Source: Mrakia gelida (taxonomy: Eukaryota > Basidiomycota > Tremellomycetes > Cystofilobasidiales > Mrakiaceae). From it: DNA of 64,000 bases. A model generated the notes under the pieces. That model saw only the letters and a list, made by a program, of their open reading frames with translations. It ran no database searches and had not been told where the DNA came from. Numbering within the stretch: position 1 is the stretch's first letter; the number at the start of each line of letters is the position of its first letter. Position numbers and translations under genes: made by a program. The DNA lies in assembly GCA_024345305.1 (NCBI GenBank), contig BRON01000005.1, forward strand, positions 992,001 to 1,056,000, read 5' to 3'. Positions 11,559-22,467 of this stretch are shown here, piece by piece.

Positions 11559-12700
11559 TCATCGAGCCTCTCGTACCATCCCAGGACGCGACAACCACCC
11601 TCCCTCGCTGAGCTCCGTCTCGCACCGATACTTCTCCTCGAACCCCAGCTTTTGGTACATCCCAACAGCCTGCAATCAACACGAGACCTGTAAGCTGGAC
11701 ATCTCGCGAGTGTCGAAAGCGAAGCTGCAAATTACTCACCCCCTCAGTCGACTCCAAAACAACAGCGAGACCCTCCGCCAACGTCTCCAGTCCGTACGCG
11801 ACGAGCGCCGTTCCGATCCCCTGATGGACATGCGAAGGGTGAACGAAGATCTGCTTGAGGTACCTGATAAGTCCCAAACCACCAACGCCTCAAGCATCAG
11901 CGACGCTCTCGAGCAAAAGCGAGACAAAGAGAAGACGCGACGAGCTCACCACCACTCCCTCCCCCCCTCCTTCGCCCGTCCATCAAACCACTCCCTCCTA
12001 GCCATCTCACAGGAGGCCCAGTACCTCAAACAGAACTGTACATCCAGACCCGTCCAACCGGTATCCCTCTCTTCCCCTTCCTCACCCTCTTCCTCCTCCG
12101 ACGCGTCGTCGTCGTCGTAAAACGTCTCCTGGTTCATCATCTCCTCCAGATCCACCTTCTTCTCCTTCTGCCAGATCGACGCGCCGATGAGAGTCCCATC
12201 GGAGGAGTGGGTGGAAAAGGCGAGGAGGGAGGGGTCGGAGAGTTCGCGAAGGAGGGATTTGGTTGATCGGGCTGGAGGAGAAACGACGCGGACGAGGAGG
12301 GGTAAGTTTTAGGAGAGGGAAGACAAAAGGACGAGAGGGAGTAGAGGGAGATGGGGGCCGAACCAATTCGTCGCTCCTCGGAGATGCGTTCAGAGGGAGG
12401 CTCGATGTAGCATCTGTGACCGTCGTTCTCGCACGCGAGGAGTTCGAGAGACGCGATGGAGGAGAGGGAGGGGGAGAGGCTGTTGATGGGGGTGCTGTTG
12501 GGAGGAAAAGAGGTGTGAGTTCAAGAAGAGGTGGATGGAAGAAAGGGGTGGAAGGGAGCGTACATCGTGAGTTGGGGCGTTTTGGAAGGTTGGGAGGAAG
12601 ACCTGGAGACGAGGAGGAGCGACGGAGGTCAGGACGCGACTCCTTGCGAGCTGAAAGTTCGAAGACCGTGGTCGAGAGCCAGCTTACATAGCCGGCGAGA
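11559..12700 (-). CDS. GNAT-family N-acetyltransferase
   Basis: Read right to left. A loop of acidic residues (YDDDDASEEEE) precedes GWTGLDVQFC; after an intron the acetyl-CoA-binding motif A appears as IFVHPSHVHQGIGTALV, and the final exon gives AVGMYQKLGFEE before TGA at 11559-11561. These are the hallmarks of GCN5-related acetyltransferases; the acetylated substrate is unknown. Upstream exons encode SLELLACENDGHRCYIEPP and a strand-rich LIGASIWQ segment. The 5' end is unsettled: I find no clean initiator ATG in frame, and the first exon probably lies between 12560 and 12700. Convergent with MYG1, only about 110 bases apart. Confidence 0.72.
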
Positions 12701-13161
12701 AGGAACGATCAATTGTGCCGGTGTTTTGTACCTTTGTGAACGGCGAAATTTGAGGTTGAGAGAGCAAAATGTGGTCGAGAGTCGACTCGCGATCTCTCGA
12801 AATCTCGCCCTTTGGATTTCGAGTCCCGTGACCGCGGGGTCGTCGTCAAGGCTCGTCTGAAAATCTGCGAGGGTGGAGTGCCGCCCCTTCTCAATAGTTT
12901 AGTCTGGGTTTGAATACTGACGAGACGATTGATCGATAATGCTAGCGACGAAAGGTTGATTTTCGGCAGCGTCGGTCGTCGTCGACGTTCCGCTCTTCTG
13001 CGAGCCGGTGGATGAGATAAGGTCGTCGAAGTCATCGATAAGAACAGACAATACCGATTACTCGACGGCCGTGAACTTGTTGGAAGAGAGAGAGAGAGAG
13101 AGAGGTCAGCGAGAGGTTTGAGTCGAGCGGAGACAACGCGTCGACTGAACTCACCTCTCCT
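12701..13161. other. Intergenic region with a 3'-UTR intron candidate
   Basis: Between two minus-strand genes. Just downstream of the stop at 13162 the minus strand shows a good donor (GTGAGTTC, about 13153), GACGCGTTG-like sequence, CTGAC, a CT repeat and CAAG, which looks like an intron in the 3'-UTR. The rest (12701-13060) is the likely promoter of the GNAT gene. Confidence 0.4.
13085..13104. repeat. (GA)n microsatellite
   Basis: About nine GA units in a row. On the minus strand this is the pyrimidine tract of the putative 3'-UTR intron. Confidence 0.85.
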
Positions 13162-15908
13162 TCAGCTCCTCAGCACCACCAGCTTCCTCCTCAGCAGCTC
13201 CATCCCTCGTAGCTGCATCTTTGCCTTTTTGACCAGCTCCTCCTCTCCCGTCGCTCTAAGTTCTTCGAGCTCCTCCAACGTCCAGTAGAGCGATTCGTAG
13301 GGCGGAAGCATTTCGTCGACTTGCTTCTGGAGCTGAGTGAAGTCGTCGTTCGGATGGAGAGCTTGAAGCTGAGACAACAGTGGGAGAACAAGAAGAGATG
13401 TCAGTCACACGAAAGGGACATGAACGAGAAGATTGGGGTCGACGCGTCGGACAAACCTGCGCTTCGAGCGACGTGATCTCCATCGAGAATTCGTTCTTCT
13501 GCTTCGTCTCGTATTCCTTCAGCTTCCTCGCCTTATAGAGCTCTATCTGAAGAGTTCGGATGGTGTCCTCGAGGGTCTTGGCTCGAGGATCCGGGGTAGA
13601 AGGGGTCTGTTTCGAGGGAAAGAACGCGATCATTCGACGCGACTCGCTCAGTCGACGGCGAAAGGATCATGGTCGATGAGGCCACGTACCTTGAGCTGTA
13701 AAGTCTCGACTAGGATTACCGAGCTCTCGAGTTGATCCTGGATCAGTACCGTGCGCGGAAGAAAGAGAGGAGAGCGAAGGGAAGACGAAGAAGATCGATA
13801 GATCAGCAGCAGCTCAAAGCTTTCTTCGACGCGTCTTCTTGACTCACCTCGAGACTGAAGACGCTCTGAAGCTGGTCCGATACGGTGACATCCTGAGGGT
13901 AAAATACGAGGTGGCGTTAAAGATCGTTGCGGATGAACGGAAGCGCGTTCGAGCCAACGAACGAACCTCTGTTTCGCCATCGACCACATCCGTCAAGGCA
14001 GCCTTCTGGAGCTCGGACCGGTAAGACTTGATGAGCCTCTTTGCTCGATCGAGCTGAGGACGAAGCTCTCTGCTCTGCAAGTCAAGAAGAAGGGGAAAGG
14101 GAGCTAGAAAAGTCAGATCATAGACGCGTCGAGGTTAAGGCGAGATCGAGACGAGATGACGAACCTCCTGCCGCAACGCAAGGTTGTTTTGAGTCTCGTA
14201 TCCCAGGTTCTCCTTGAGAGTTGTGTTCTGAGGGAACATGCAGAAGGGAAGAAGGAGAAAAGCAAACGAATTTGAGCATCAGCATGCGCTCAAATTACAC
14301 CCGTCTTCCCTCGCACTCTTCCAAGCAGAACTCTTGCTTACCTCGGCCAACGCAGAGTCCAGCCTTAGCTGCACTTGATCGTTGAGAGTCTCCAGCGCCC
14401 TCTTCTCGGCGTTCAAGCGAAGGATGGTAGCGTTGAGCGCGAGCACGTCGTCGTCGCGAGTCGAGGTCGTCGTTGTCGTCGGTTCGTGTTCGATCTCGTG
14501 CTCGAGGATCTCCAGCACCTGTAAGAGGAAAGGAGAGATCAGACTCCATGAAATCACTCGCAGACTTGAGATTGGGTCTCCGTCGGTCGAGAGCCAACTG
14601 ACTTCCGAAGCGAAGACGCGTCAGATGGACTACGAGATTGAGATCTGGAACTTACTGAGAGAGCATGACCGTGCGGTGCCGTCGACGAAGCAACCAAAGA
14701 GTATGAAGGAGCACTCGAGGTCTTGTTATGTTTGGCGGCGACAGAGAGAGGTCTCGGGACCGCAATGGGAGACAAGACGCGTTGTTTCGGGTCCAGGTGT
14801 CGAAGGAGAGATGCTTCCTCGAGATCCGCTACCAGTCGAAGAGCTAGAAACATCGAGTAGCAGTGTTTCTTGTGATGAAGAAAAGAGCGTGGGCGTTGGA
14901 GAAGGGAATCAGCAGGACAAGAGGACGCGACGCCTCAAACATAAGATCAGGCTTTTCTGACAGACGGAGAAGACGGAGCCTACTCACTTGAAGAGAGGTA
15001 GCTGCCTTGTGAACAGAGGTTCCTCGAGCGTTGTCTGAAGAAACGGGGAAGAGCGAAGACGGAGGGTAGGTGAGTCGTCGACCGACGACGAGAAATTCAG
15101 TAACGAGGAGACAAACTCACACCGTCGAGCGTTGTCCAAGACTTCAATGATAGAGTTCTTGACTCCGAAAAGCGAAGAACCGGAAGAGGAGCGACCTTCG
15201 CTGAGGTTATCCTGATCGAACAAAATGACGGGAGAAGAAAGGAGATGCGCCAGCAAAGATCAGCTCGCACTCTCCGGTCTACCACGACGAGCGAAGCTCA
15301 CAAACCTGCCGAAGAGCGGATTCTTTTTGAAGGACGTACCTGAATATCCTTGAGTCCCATCGAGAAGGCGATTTGACCAGTGAACAGAGATCCTGGCGAG
15401 AGAAGAAGCGGCTCGAGGAAGGGCGAAGCGAGTTGATGTCCGCTGTAATACCATTAGGACGACGAAAAAGCGCAGCAATCTCAGCGACGACGCTCACTAC
15501 GAGGAGAAAGCCCAGGCATCGTATCAAGAGCCCCTTGAGCAGACTCCTTGGCTCCTGAACGAGAAGGGGAGGGGAAGAAGAGAAGGAAGGGTCGAAACGA
15601 GCTCAACCTTCGGTCTTGTCCTATCCCTCCTTCTTCAAAGCTCCCTCTCTCTCCAGCATCCTTCTAGACTCGTGAAAGGAACGATAGCAGACTACTAGGA
15701 TGCTAAACTATCTGGGATCTACTCACTTGTCGTCCTTGAGCTGCAACACAGCAGCCAGAAGTTGCGATCCCAGTCTAAGCGAGGTCCTCCTCGACGGGCG
15801 AGGTTCGCCAGCTTCGCTCTTCCCCTTGATAACGGACGAGGAGGTCGATCTGACAGAACCGGAACGACCTTCGAACGAGTGGCGGGATTCAGAGCCTTGA
15901 GCTTCCAT
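13162..15908 (-). CDS. Coiled-coil protein sharing its C-terminus with the bromodomain gene
   Basis: Start ATG at 15906-15908 (MEAQGSESRHSF), stop TGA at 13162-13164. At least ten short exons can be followed: a basic/Ser-rich N-terminus, SLFTGQIAFSMGLKDIQ, SLFGVKNSIIEVLDNARR, a heptad-rich stretch (VLEILEHEIEH ... LNDQVQLRLDSALAE), SRELRPQLDRAKRLIKSY, KTLEDTIRTLQIELYKARK and the last exon. Leu/Glu/Lys heptads predict an extended coiled coil, suggesting a structural or scaffold role. The last about 45 residues (YW.LEEL ... KAK..L..MELLR.K) align with the end of the gene at 41-1891 at roughly half identity. No catalytic domain is visible. One exon around 14760-14860 (Ser/Thr/Gly/Pro-rich) is of uncertain frame. 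Confidence 0.6.
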
Positions 15909-16395
15909 CGAAAGAAAAGGGATGAGGGCGTGATGGGCGTGAGAAGCGAACGGAAAGGGGAGCATGTGGAAGGAGGGGAACGTTGAGCTCGAACCTCTCG
16001 AGCGCTCTCCGCCGCGTCCCAGTCCTCATTTTTTCTTCGAGGTTGATCTTGGACCTTCGGGTCCAAGAGAATCCCTTTCAGTTTCTTACTTCCAGCTTTC
16101 GAATTCTCTTCGCGACTTCGATCTCGTCGTCAAGATTCAAGTTTGCTGAAGAGCTCAAGTTCGACGCCTGCGTCTTTCGTCCCTCCTAACCCTCAGCACC
16201 ACTTCTTCGAGATCGTCAGGCTCTTCGTATTCCAGCCAGTCTCTCTCTCAAGTTCTCACAGCACTAGCCATCGTCGAAACGAACCTCGCAACATCGACTC
16301 GGTCGTCCTCCTTCGACGCTTCAAGCTCACCTCGTCCTCCCCTCCTTCCTTCTTCTCGTCCGAGCTCATCACGACGCTTCAACCCTCCCCTCCCC
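15909..16395. promoter_or_regulatory. Shared divergent promoter region
   Basis: Lies between the coiled-coil gene (-) and the F-box-like gene (+). CT-rich toward 16395. No exon with confident signals. Confidence 0.4.
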
Positions 16396-17936
16396 ATGTC
16401 CTCTTCCATTGAACCCTCCATCGAGGGTGTCCTTCATCGACTCGTCGCCCTCGAACAACGAAACACAACCATCACCCAGCAGAATCAAGCGATCCAGAAG
16501 CGAGTCAGTACGCTCGAGCGTCAGACCTCGTTCCAGACTCGATACATCTTTCGTCTGGAACGACGACTCGAACTTCTTCAAACGGAGCTTGGGATCCCTA
16601 CGGGAGGACGGGAGGAGGCCTGGGTCGAGAGAGAAGGCGTTGGGACTGTGATGAGGAAGGCAGAGGCAGATGAGAAGGAATGGACATGGTCGGAGAGGAG
16701 GTCGAAGGCGAGTTCCTCTTTCGTTCTGCTTTCTTCCTTCGTCCCATCTTTTCTGCCCTCGGTTTCTCGGCTATCATATTCCACAGATGCTGACGCTGAG
16801 ATGTCTCCCTCGTTTTCGGCGTGTCAGCCTAGCGGATCCAAACCCAGAACCATCCTCGTCTTCTCCATTGAGATCCTCGCTCGAATCGTCCACTTCTCCT
16901 CGACCTCGGATCTCGCTTCCCTCTGCAGAGTCTCCTTCGGGATGCTCAGTCTCGCTGGACCAGCCCTCTACCGACATCACATCGTCATCGATGGAGTCAA
17001 GGCTCTCTCCCGTCTTTTCGTTCCTCGACCAAGAGTGAGCTTGCACTTCTCCCTCCGAGTCGACGATCCCTCGCTCGAATCTTCGCCAACGCCAGCTGAC
17101 TCCTTCTCATTCACTTCTCCGATCTCCAGTCTCCCTTTGGAAGCCGACTTTCCGAACCCCTCTCCGTCCCATACCTCACCCACCTCACTCTCCACGTCCC
17201 AGCCACAGCTGCAACCCTTCCTTTCCACTCTGGTCGCCTCGAACCAACCCTCGAACACCCTCCCTTCCTCTTCCACCTTAAAGTCGTCTACCTCCTCGTC
17301 GACTCAAACGCCAAATCTCTCCCCAATTCCTACCTCGAGTTCCTCCCTCTCCTCGGTCCCAAGGAGCTCGTCGTCAAGAGGAAGATCACGACGAACGTCG
17401 ACGCGTCGCAGGACGTCTTCACGGAGATCATCGTTCCCTGGACAGTCCGAGCCATCTTCCCCGAGGTCGAGACAATCGTCAACTGGGGAGCCCATCTCGC
17501 TTCGACCAAGACGTTGGCGATAGAGGAGAATCCAGAGGAGGAGGAAGAAGAAGCCGACGCGGTCTACTCGAACGAAGACCCCTCGGATCCTCACTTCCGA
17601 CGCTCACTTCGAACCATCTTCGTTCTCGACAAGGACGCTCTCTCCTCAAGAATACTTTCGAGCCTTTCCATGGATCTGGTCAACGCTCTCGCCAACACGA
17701 GGAGCGTCTTCGTGCTTGAGGACGATCAGGCAGCCGTTCGAGTCGCCAAAGATAGGCTCGTTGCGGAGATTTGGATGGACTGGGAGGGTCCTAGGCAGTT
17801 CCTCGAGAAGCAGCTCAGTTTGGAGCTGAAGCAGTGTGGGATTGAGGATGGGTTCAGGATGGTGGAGTGGAAGGACGTGAAGGAGGATGTTGAGGCGAAG
17901 AGGATCTTCAAGGTCGCGTGTGGGAATTTCGCTTAG
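16396..17936 (+). CDS. F-box-like protein with N-terminal coiled coil
   Basis: Exon 1 16396-17034, intron 17035-17129 with good sites, exon 2 17130-17936. The N-terminus is a short coiled coil (LVALEQRNTTI ... LERRLELLQTELG). Then TILVFSIEILARIVHF....DLASLCRVSFGMLSLAGPALY resembles the F-box pattern (L..E.L..I........L..L..V......). The C-terminal half has strand-forming LTLHVP, KVVYLLVD and ELVVKRK stretches of leucine-rich-repeat style and an acidic run. Proteins of this plan are abundant and poorly characterised in basidiomycetes; they are presumed SCF ubiquitin-ligase adaptors. Function is inferred from pattern only. Confidence 0.55.
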
Positions 17937-18069
17937 TTTATGATCTCTACTCTTTGACGACCTATGCAACACACCGATTCTTTCTTACTATATTTTCGTT
18001 TGCTGAAAGGAAAGAGCAGGAGGGATCGCGGTCGTCGAACTCGCATCGAAATGGCTCGTCGGCGCGTCG
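17937..18069. terminator. 3' flank of F-box-like gene
   Basis: Short, slightly AT-richer stretch downstream of the stop. No poly(A) signal can be assigned with confidence. Confidence 0.3.
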
Positions 18070-18490
18070 TCAACCTTCTCCAGACCTCTCGCTGCAGTAG
18101 ATCGAGCTGCTCGTAAAAGTAGTCATAGAGGATGCATATACTAGTAAAAGTTCTGCGTCCGTTCCTGTGACTGGGTGATTGTAGACCTTGAACATTGAGG
18201 AAGGAGGGGGAGGGAAGGGAAGGGACTGAGATGGTTGAACGTCAACTTGAAATCGAGCGAGTTCACGCTCCTCCCTTTCCTTCCTTTCTCGCCGTTTCTG
18301 CTCTCTGGCTTGTTTCGGAACTTTTTCCTCAGCATCCCAAGGTCGAAAGAAACCATAACCATAATTTTTTCCATCGAAAGCGAATCAGACTCCTCTTGCG
18401 TTAGTCTACCGAGTTTTCTTCCTTGCTTTGTTGCTTTCGCCGCCCGCTGGCGTCGTCGCGACCGAACGCGTCGCGTTTCTCTTTCCTGTC
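18070..18490 (-). pseudogene. Truncated, rearranged copy of the MYND gene promoter and start codon
   Basis: Reverse-complemented, 18490 to about 18170 aligns closely with 2116-2410: the same AAAACTCGGTAGACT, AGTCTGATTCGC and CCGAAACAAGCCA words, the same CT-rich tract, then ATG with MFKVYNHPVTGT matching MSKVHKHPVTGM of the gene at 2381. After 12 codons homology stops and a copy of the 2066-2116 segment follows (18160 to 18103), which in the source lies upstream of the promoter. The order is therefore swapped. The result is a 41-codon open frame on the minus strand (18195 down to TGA at 18070-18072). Probably a dead fragment, but it carries a promoter. Confidence 0.65.
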
Positions 18491-18599
18491 GCGGATCTCG
18501 ACCTTTCTCCATCTCTCAGACAGACTGCAAAGCTTCAAGAGTCATGAAACATCTCATGAAATCCTAGTGTTCTAAAGCTCGAAAGGGAGGGGGTGGCAA

Positions 18600-21500
18600 G
18601 GGTCAAAGAGCTGGCGTCGAACGACGCGTCGAGAAGCAGCAGACAATCCAACGATATGCGCACATCTCAGCACCCGCGTTCTCTGCTAGCTCATTTTCCA
18701 TCTGTAATGACTGCGCAAGTGCTGAGTGCAAGGTAAACAGAGGGACCGAAGGGTGAGGGCTGATCCCCGCGTCGCGTCCGTCTTCTTCCCTCTTCTTTAC
18801 GAAGAAGGGCAAGACGAACACTCGCCGGAGGATCCAGCCTGAACCCTTTGCGAAAAGAACTACGCCAGTCCGCTAGGAAGATAGGAGCTCGATGCTCCAA
18901 GAGAGCGTGAAGAAAGAGCTGGGAGATCTCGACGCGTCGCTCTCCACATCCTCTGTTTCGCCGTTTGCGAAAGCAGAGGTTAGGAGAGCGATTCTCGGTT
19001 TCTCCTCAGCTCGAGTTTCCCATTCTCAGCCAGCATACCAAGACCAAATCAAGAGTCGCGACGGACGGGACAATGAAAGAGCAGAGGCCAAAAGTCACGT
19101 AGCTCTTCGAACGACTCGCGTACCGAGGCAGAAGAGGTTCAAAGAGCAGACGCTTTGGTCTTCTAGCTCAGGTACTCCTCGTCATTTGGGGAGAAGCATG
19201 ACAAGAAGAGGCGAGAGAGAAAGGAGCGAGAGCTGAGAGTGAAAGACGCGTCGCTCAAACCAACTTTCGTTCGCCCGACAGGAGGGGTTTGAGCGCAGTG
19301 TCCTCGAACCCTGAACTGCGGCATCTGGCTCTCTTTCGTTTTGCAGCAGCGAGAGCGAACACGATGGACGAAAAAGGCGAAAGGAGACAAGAGGGACCAT
19401 TCGCCGTCGCGTCTGGACGTCGGTCCCTCGCTCAGTGAGGAGCCGTGGAGGAGAGGAAAGCGACGCTGACGGCAAGCAATGACGCACTTACTCCCTCCGC
19501 TAGATCTGCTGATCTTATCGAGAGACCAAGATCTGACCGGAGAGCAAGAGGCAGTCGTCGAGTGCGTGAGCTGTGATGCGAAGCAAAACGAACGTGAAGG
19601 AGAGGAGGGGGGCAAAAGAGGGAGAAGGAGAGCGTCCGACAGGCCTTTGATCTGGAAGGGAGGTGATACGGTTGCAAAATGCAAGGGAAGCGAAACGCAG
19701 AGGAGACGTGAAAGAGGAAAGAAAAGCGCGACGCGTCCACTTAAGGGATCTCGTCCCCCCTTCACTGTTTCCGCCCCCCTTCCTGGACACGACGAGCCAT
19801 CGTTTCACTCGTATAGCATCTCAACTGAACTCTTTATCCGTTTTTGCGAGCACAAGAACTATGGCTGGGAGGAGAGAGCGGGGACTAGAGAAAGGACGAA
19901 GATCTGCGAAGACGGGGAAGACGCGTCGCTTTTTCGACCTCGAGAGACGGTGACAGAGCGACAGCCCTACCGCCCCGCACAGATCAATTTCCCGTGAAAA
20001 CGGGAGAGCGTTTTCCACATTGATGTGAAGGAGGAACGAGGCGACACAGAAAAGGCGAGGAGAAGAACTCGGAACAAAGAGCTGAAGGCTTCCTCGACGC
20101 GTCGCTTTAAATCCGCTCTCAATGGATGATGAACGGAATCAAAGCGGATCATCGACCAACACCTAGCCCGAGGATCCTTTTTGTGAAGGCTCGCTCAAGG
20201 CAACTCTACCACTCCATTCAGAGAAGGACAGCGAGCAAAAGAGGAACAGCTTGACGTCGGGGTCGTTTCGCTCTTGCTCTTCTCCTTCTTCGGAAACAAA
20301 GTCGGATCCTTTTTGTGAAGGCTCGCTCAAGGCAACGCTACCACTCCATTTAGAGAAGGACAGCGAGCAAAAGAGGAACAGCTTGACGTCGGGGTCGTTT
20401 CGCTCTTGCTCTTCTCCTTCTTCGGAAACAAAGTCGAGAGCGAGAAAACCCATCAAAAAGCTGAAGCCTTCGGCGACGGGCTTTTGAGATTAAAAGAAAG
20501 AAAGAAGGGAAGGAACAATTGAAGCTCAAGGAAAGAAGAAACAGCTGCAGCGGTGAAGGACGCGACGCTCTTCTTCGAATCTCTTTCGCTTTCGAAAGGT
20601 CGGCGAGGAAGAGCGTGGTTTCGATGCTACACAGCAGGATAAACCTCTCCTATGGAGCTTTCCACGAGAGAGAGAGGAAGAAGGAAAACGGAGGAAGAAA
20701 GGGAAACAGCTGAGGCTGATTGAACGAGTTGCTCTCGACGTGCCTGTCCCCCTTTCTCAAGGAAGGCAGGCCGATAGCCACTTACCCCTCGGCACAGCTG
20801 AACCCGCTAAAACGACGCTCCGTCATGACACGGAGAAAAGAACAGACGATCGAGTGCAAACAGCTGAAGTCTCGAAGGACGCGTCGCTCTCGCAAGATCC
20901 GTGACTCCTTTTCGGGTTGAGGCCATGAGACGAGGAGAGCGATGGGTCCTTCCAGCTCCGGCTGGTAGCACATGACAGGAGAAGAGAAGAGGGATGGGGA
21001 GGAGATAGCATGGGGAGGAGATAGGAGGAAGACGGAAGAGCTGAAAGGTCGAATGACCCGTTGCACTCTCGCGAACTTCACCGTCTGTTCGCAGGGGAAG
21101 ACGTTGGAGTGGAGAGAGCAGGTAGGTCGCTACACAGCTCGACGGATCTCCCCGTTCTCTCTGGGACCAACTAGGAGGATGAGATAAGGGAGTACAGAAG
21201 CGAAGAGAATGAAACGACGACGCGTCACTCACCTCTCTGTCACTCATTCCCTCTTCGCCTCTTCACTGCTCGCTCTCGACTCGCAAGATCGAAGAACATG
21301 GAGGCGCGAAGCAAATCGACTCTCAACCCCTGGAGCGACTTCGAGAGATTCCAGCAAGAGACCTGGCCGTCTTCGGGGACGAGAAAAACGACCAGCGCTG
21401 ATGCGGGACTCGAGAGTCGACCCGGGGGGAGAGGAGTGGAAAGGGAAACAAGAAGGATGGCTGGATAGAGGGGGAAAATAATAGAGATAGGGAGAGAAAG

Positions 21501-21950
21501 AGCAGAGCCAGAATGGAAGGACGGGAAGGAGATAAGGAGAGATGGAGGAAAGTGACCCTTCGCTCCACCGCCTGTTCTCAGGCTCCTGAGACGACGGATG
21601 GAATCTCACCACTCCAGCTCTTGCCACTCTGTTGGTATGAGCAGTAAGGGCTGAGGAGAGAGATGATTTCCGTCGTTAGAGGAGAGTGAAGAAAGAGAGA
21701 GAAACGGAGAGAGGAAAGAAGAGGTGGAGGAGGACTCGATGAGCGAGCGAGACTCCTTGTCGAGAGCATCCAACGAGGGGATCCGTCGTTCCTTCCCTGG
21801 GAGTATGAGGAAAAGGTATGAAGTCTCCTGGTGGAGGCAATGACGGAGGGGAGTCGCTCTGAAAGAGAGGGAAGGGAGAAAAGAAGGAGATAAAGGGGAA
21901 AAGGGAGGGATGGAGGAGGGAAGTGACCTCGACGAGCTCCACCGCCTCGT
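18600..21950 (-). pseudogene. Left arm of a large inverted duplication: degenerate multi-exon locus
   Basis: Reading the minus strand from 21950 to about 18600, this aligns collinearly with 26946-30230 on the plus strand. Exon-like pieces alternate with intron-like pieces. Legible pieces include ERRIPSLDALDKESR, LTAHTNRVARAGV, a PEDGQVSCWNLSKSLQGLR stretch, IALLVSWPQPEKESRILRERR and DEEYLS. Many junctions read GAGCGACGC followed by GT, i.e. Glu-Arg-Arg then a possible donor. One exon (about 19860-19800) has an in-frame TGA where the right arm is open, so this copy is probably non-functional. I do not recognise the family. No transposase, terminal repeats or target-site duplications were seen. 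Confidence 0.55.
20172..20435. repeat. 132-bp tandem duplication (two units)
   Basis: Unit 1 20172-20303 and unit 2 20304-20435, each starting GGATCCTTTTTGTGAAGG and ending AACAAAGTC. I see two differences between units (ACT/ACG and ATTC/ATTT), so the event is recent compared with the divergence of the two arms. The period is 44 codons, so a minus-strand frame stays open through both. The right arm (about 28500) has a single diverged counterpart. Confidence 0.9.
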
Positions 21951-22467
21951 TTGAATCCCTCAGTGGGAAGGAGGAGGGAGACAGACACCAGCTTCGATAC
22001 CAAGCCAACCCATCCACTCAGAAAGAGTGGATGAGATGGCGATACAGAAGCTGGCGAGTGCTTTTGGGGGAGGAGAGAGAGGAGGGAAGAAGGGAGGAAG
22101 GGAGGAGGTAGAGATGGCTCGTCGTTCAGTTCGTGGAAGGGTGAAGCTGAGGCTCTCATTCGAGATGATCCCAGAGGTTCGTCTGGTGATGAGATTTCAG
22201 TCGGCCTCCCTACGAGATGAAGATGAGAAGAAAGGGAGTATAGAGACTGAAGTGGTCGTGAGGAAGCTGACTCTTCGGCCTTTCCTCCGCCCAAAACGAA
22301 GTTGGCTGAGCTTCGCCCTCGGCTTCCTTCCCTCCCTTCCTCCTCACCTTCACGGCCCTCCCAACCTCGTTCGATCTCAACTTCGCACCTCTGGACTCTC
22401 CTTCTTCCCCTTCACTTCCTCTGGACCCCTCTTCTTCTCCCGAGGCAGCTCTCCCTCCCCTCTCTCG
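21951..22467. promoter_or_regulatory. Region between left arm and His-rich gene
   Basis: Divergent interval. It may hold 5' exons of the left-arm locus on the minus strand (an open stretch ending in SNEAVELVE just before a donor near 21940). Toward 22467 it is CT-rich, typical of a promoter. Confidence 0.4.

Noticed and set aside
13162..15908. Myosin or kinesin tail identity for the coiled-coil gene
   Set aside because: No motor domain or ATP-binding motif is present upstream; heptads alone are not evidence.
20163..20456. Minus-strand frame with two 44-residue repeats
   Set aside because: It is only the 132-bp tandem duplication read in one frame inside a degenerate arm; no start context or splice partners support a protein.
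22027..22467. N-terminal extension of the His-rich gene to an ATG at 22027
   Set aside because: The extension lies largely in the promoter-like and left-arm region and shows no codon bias; the ATG at 22468 begins the biased part.
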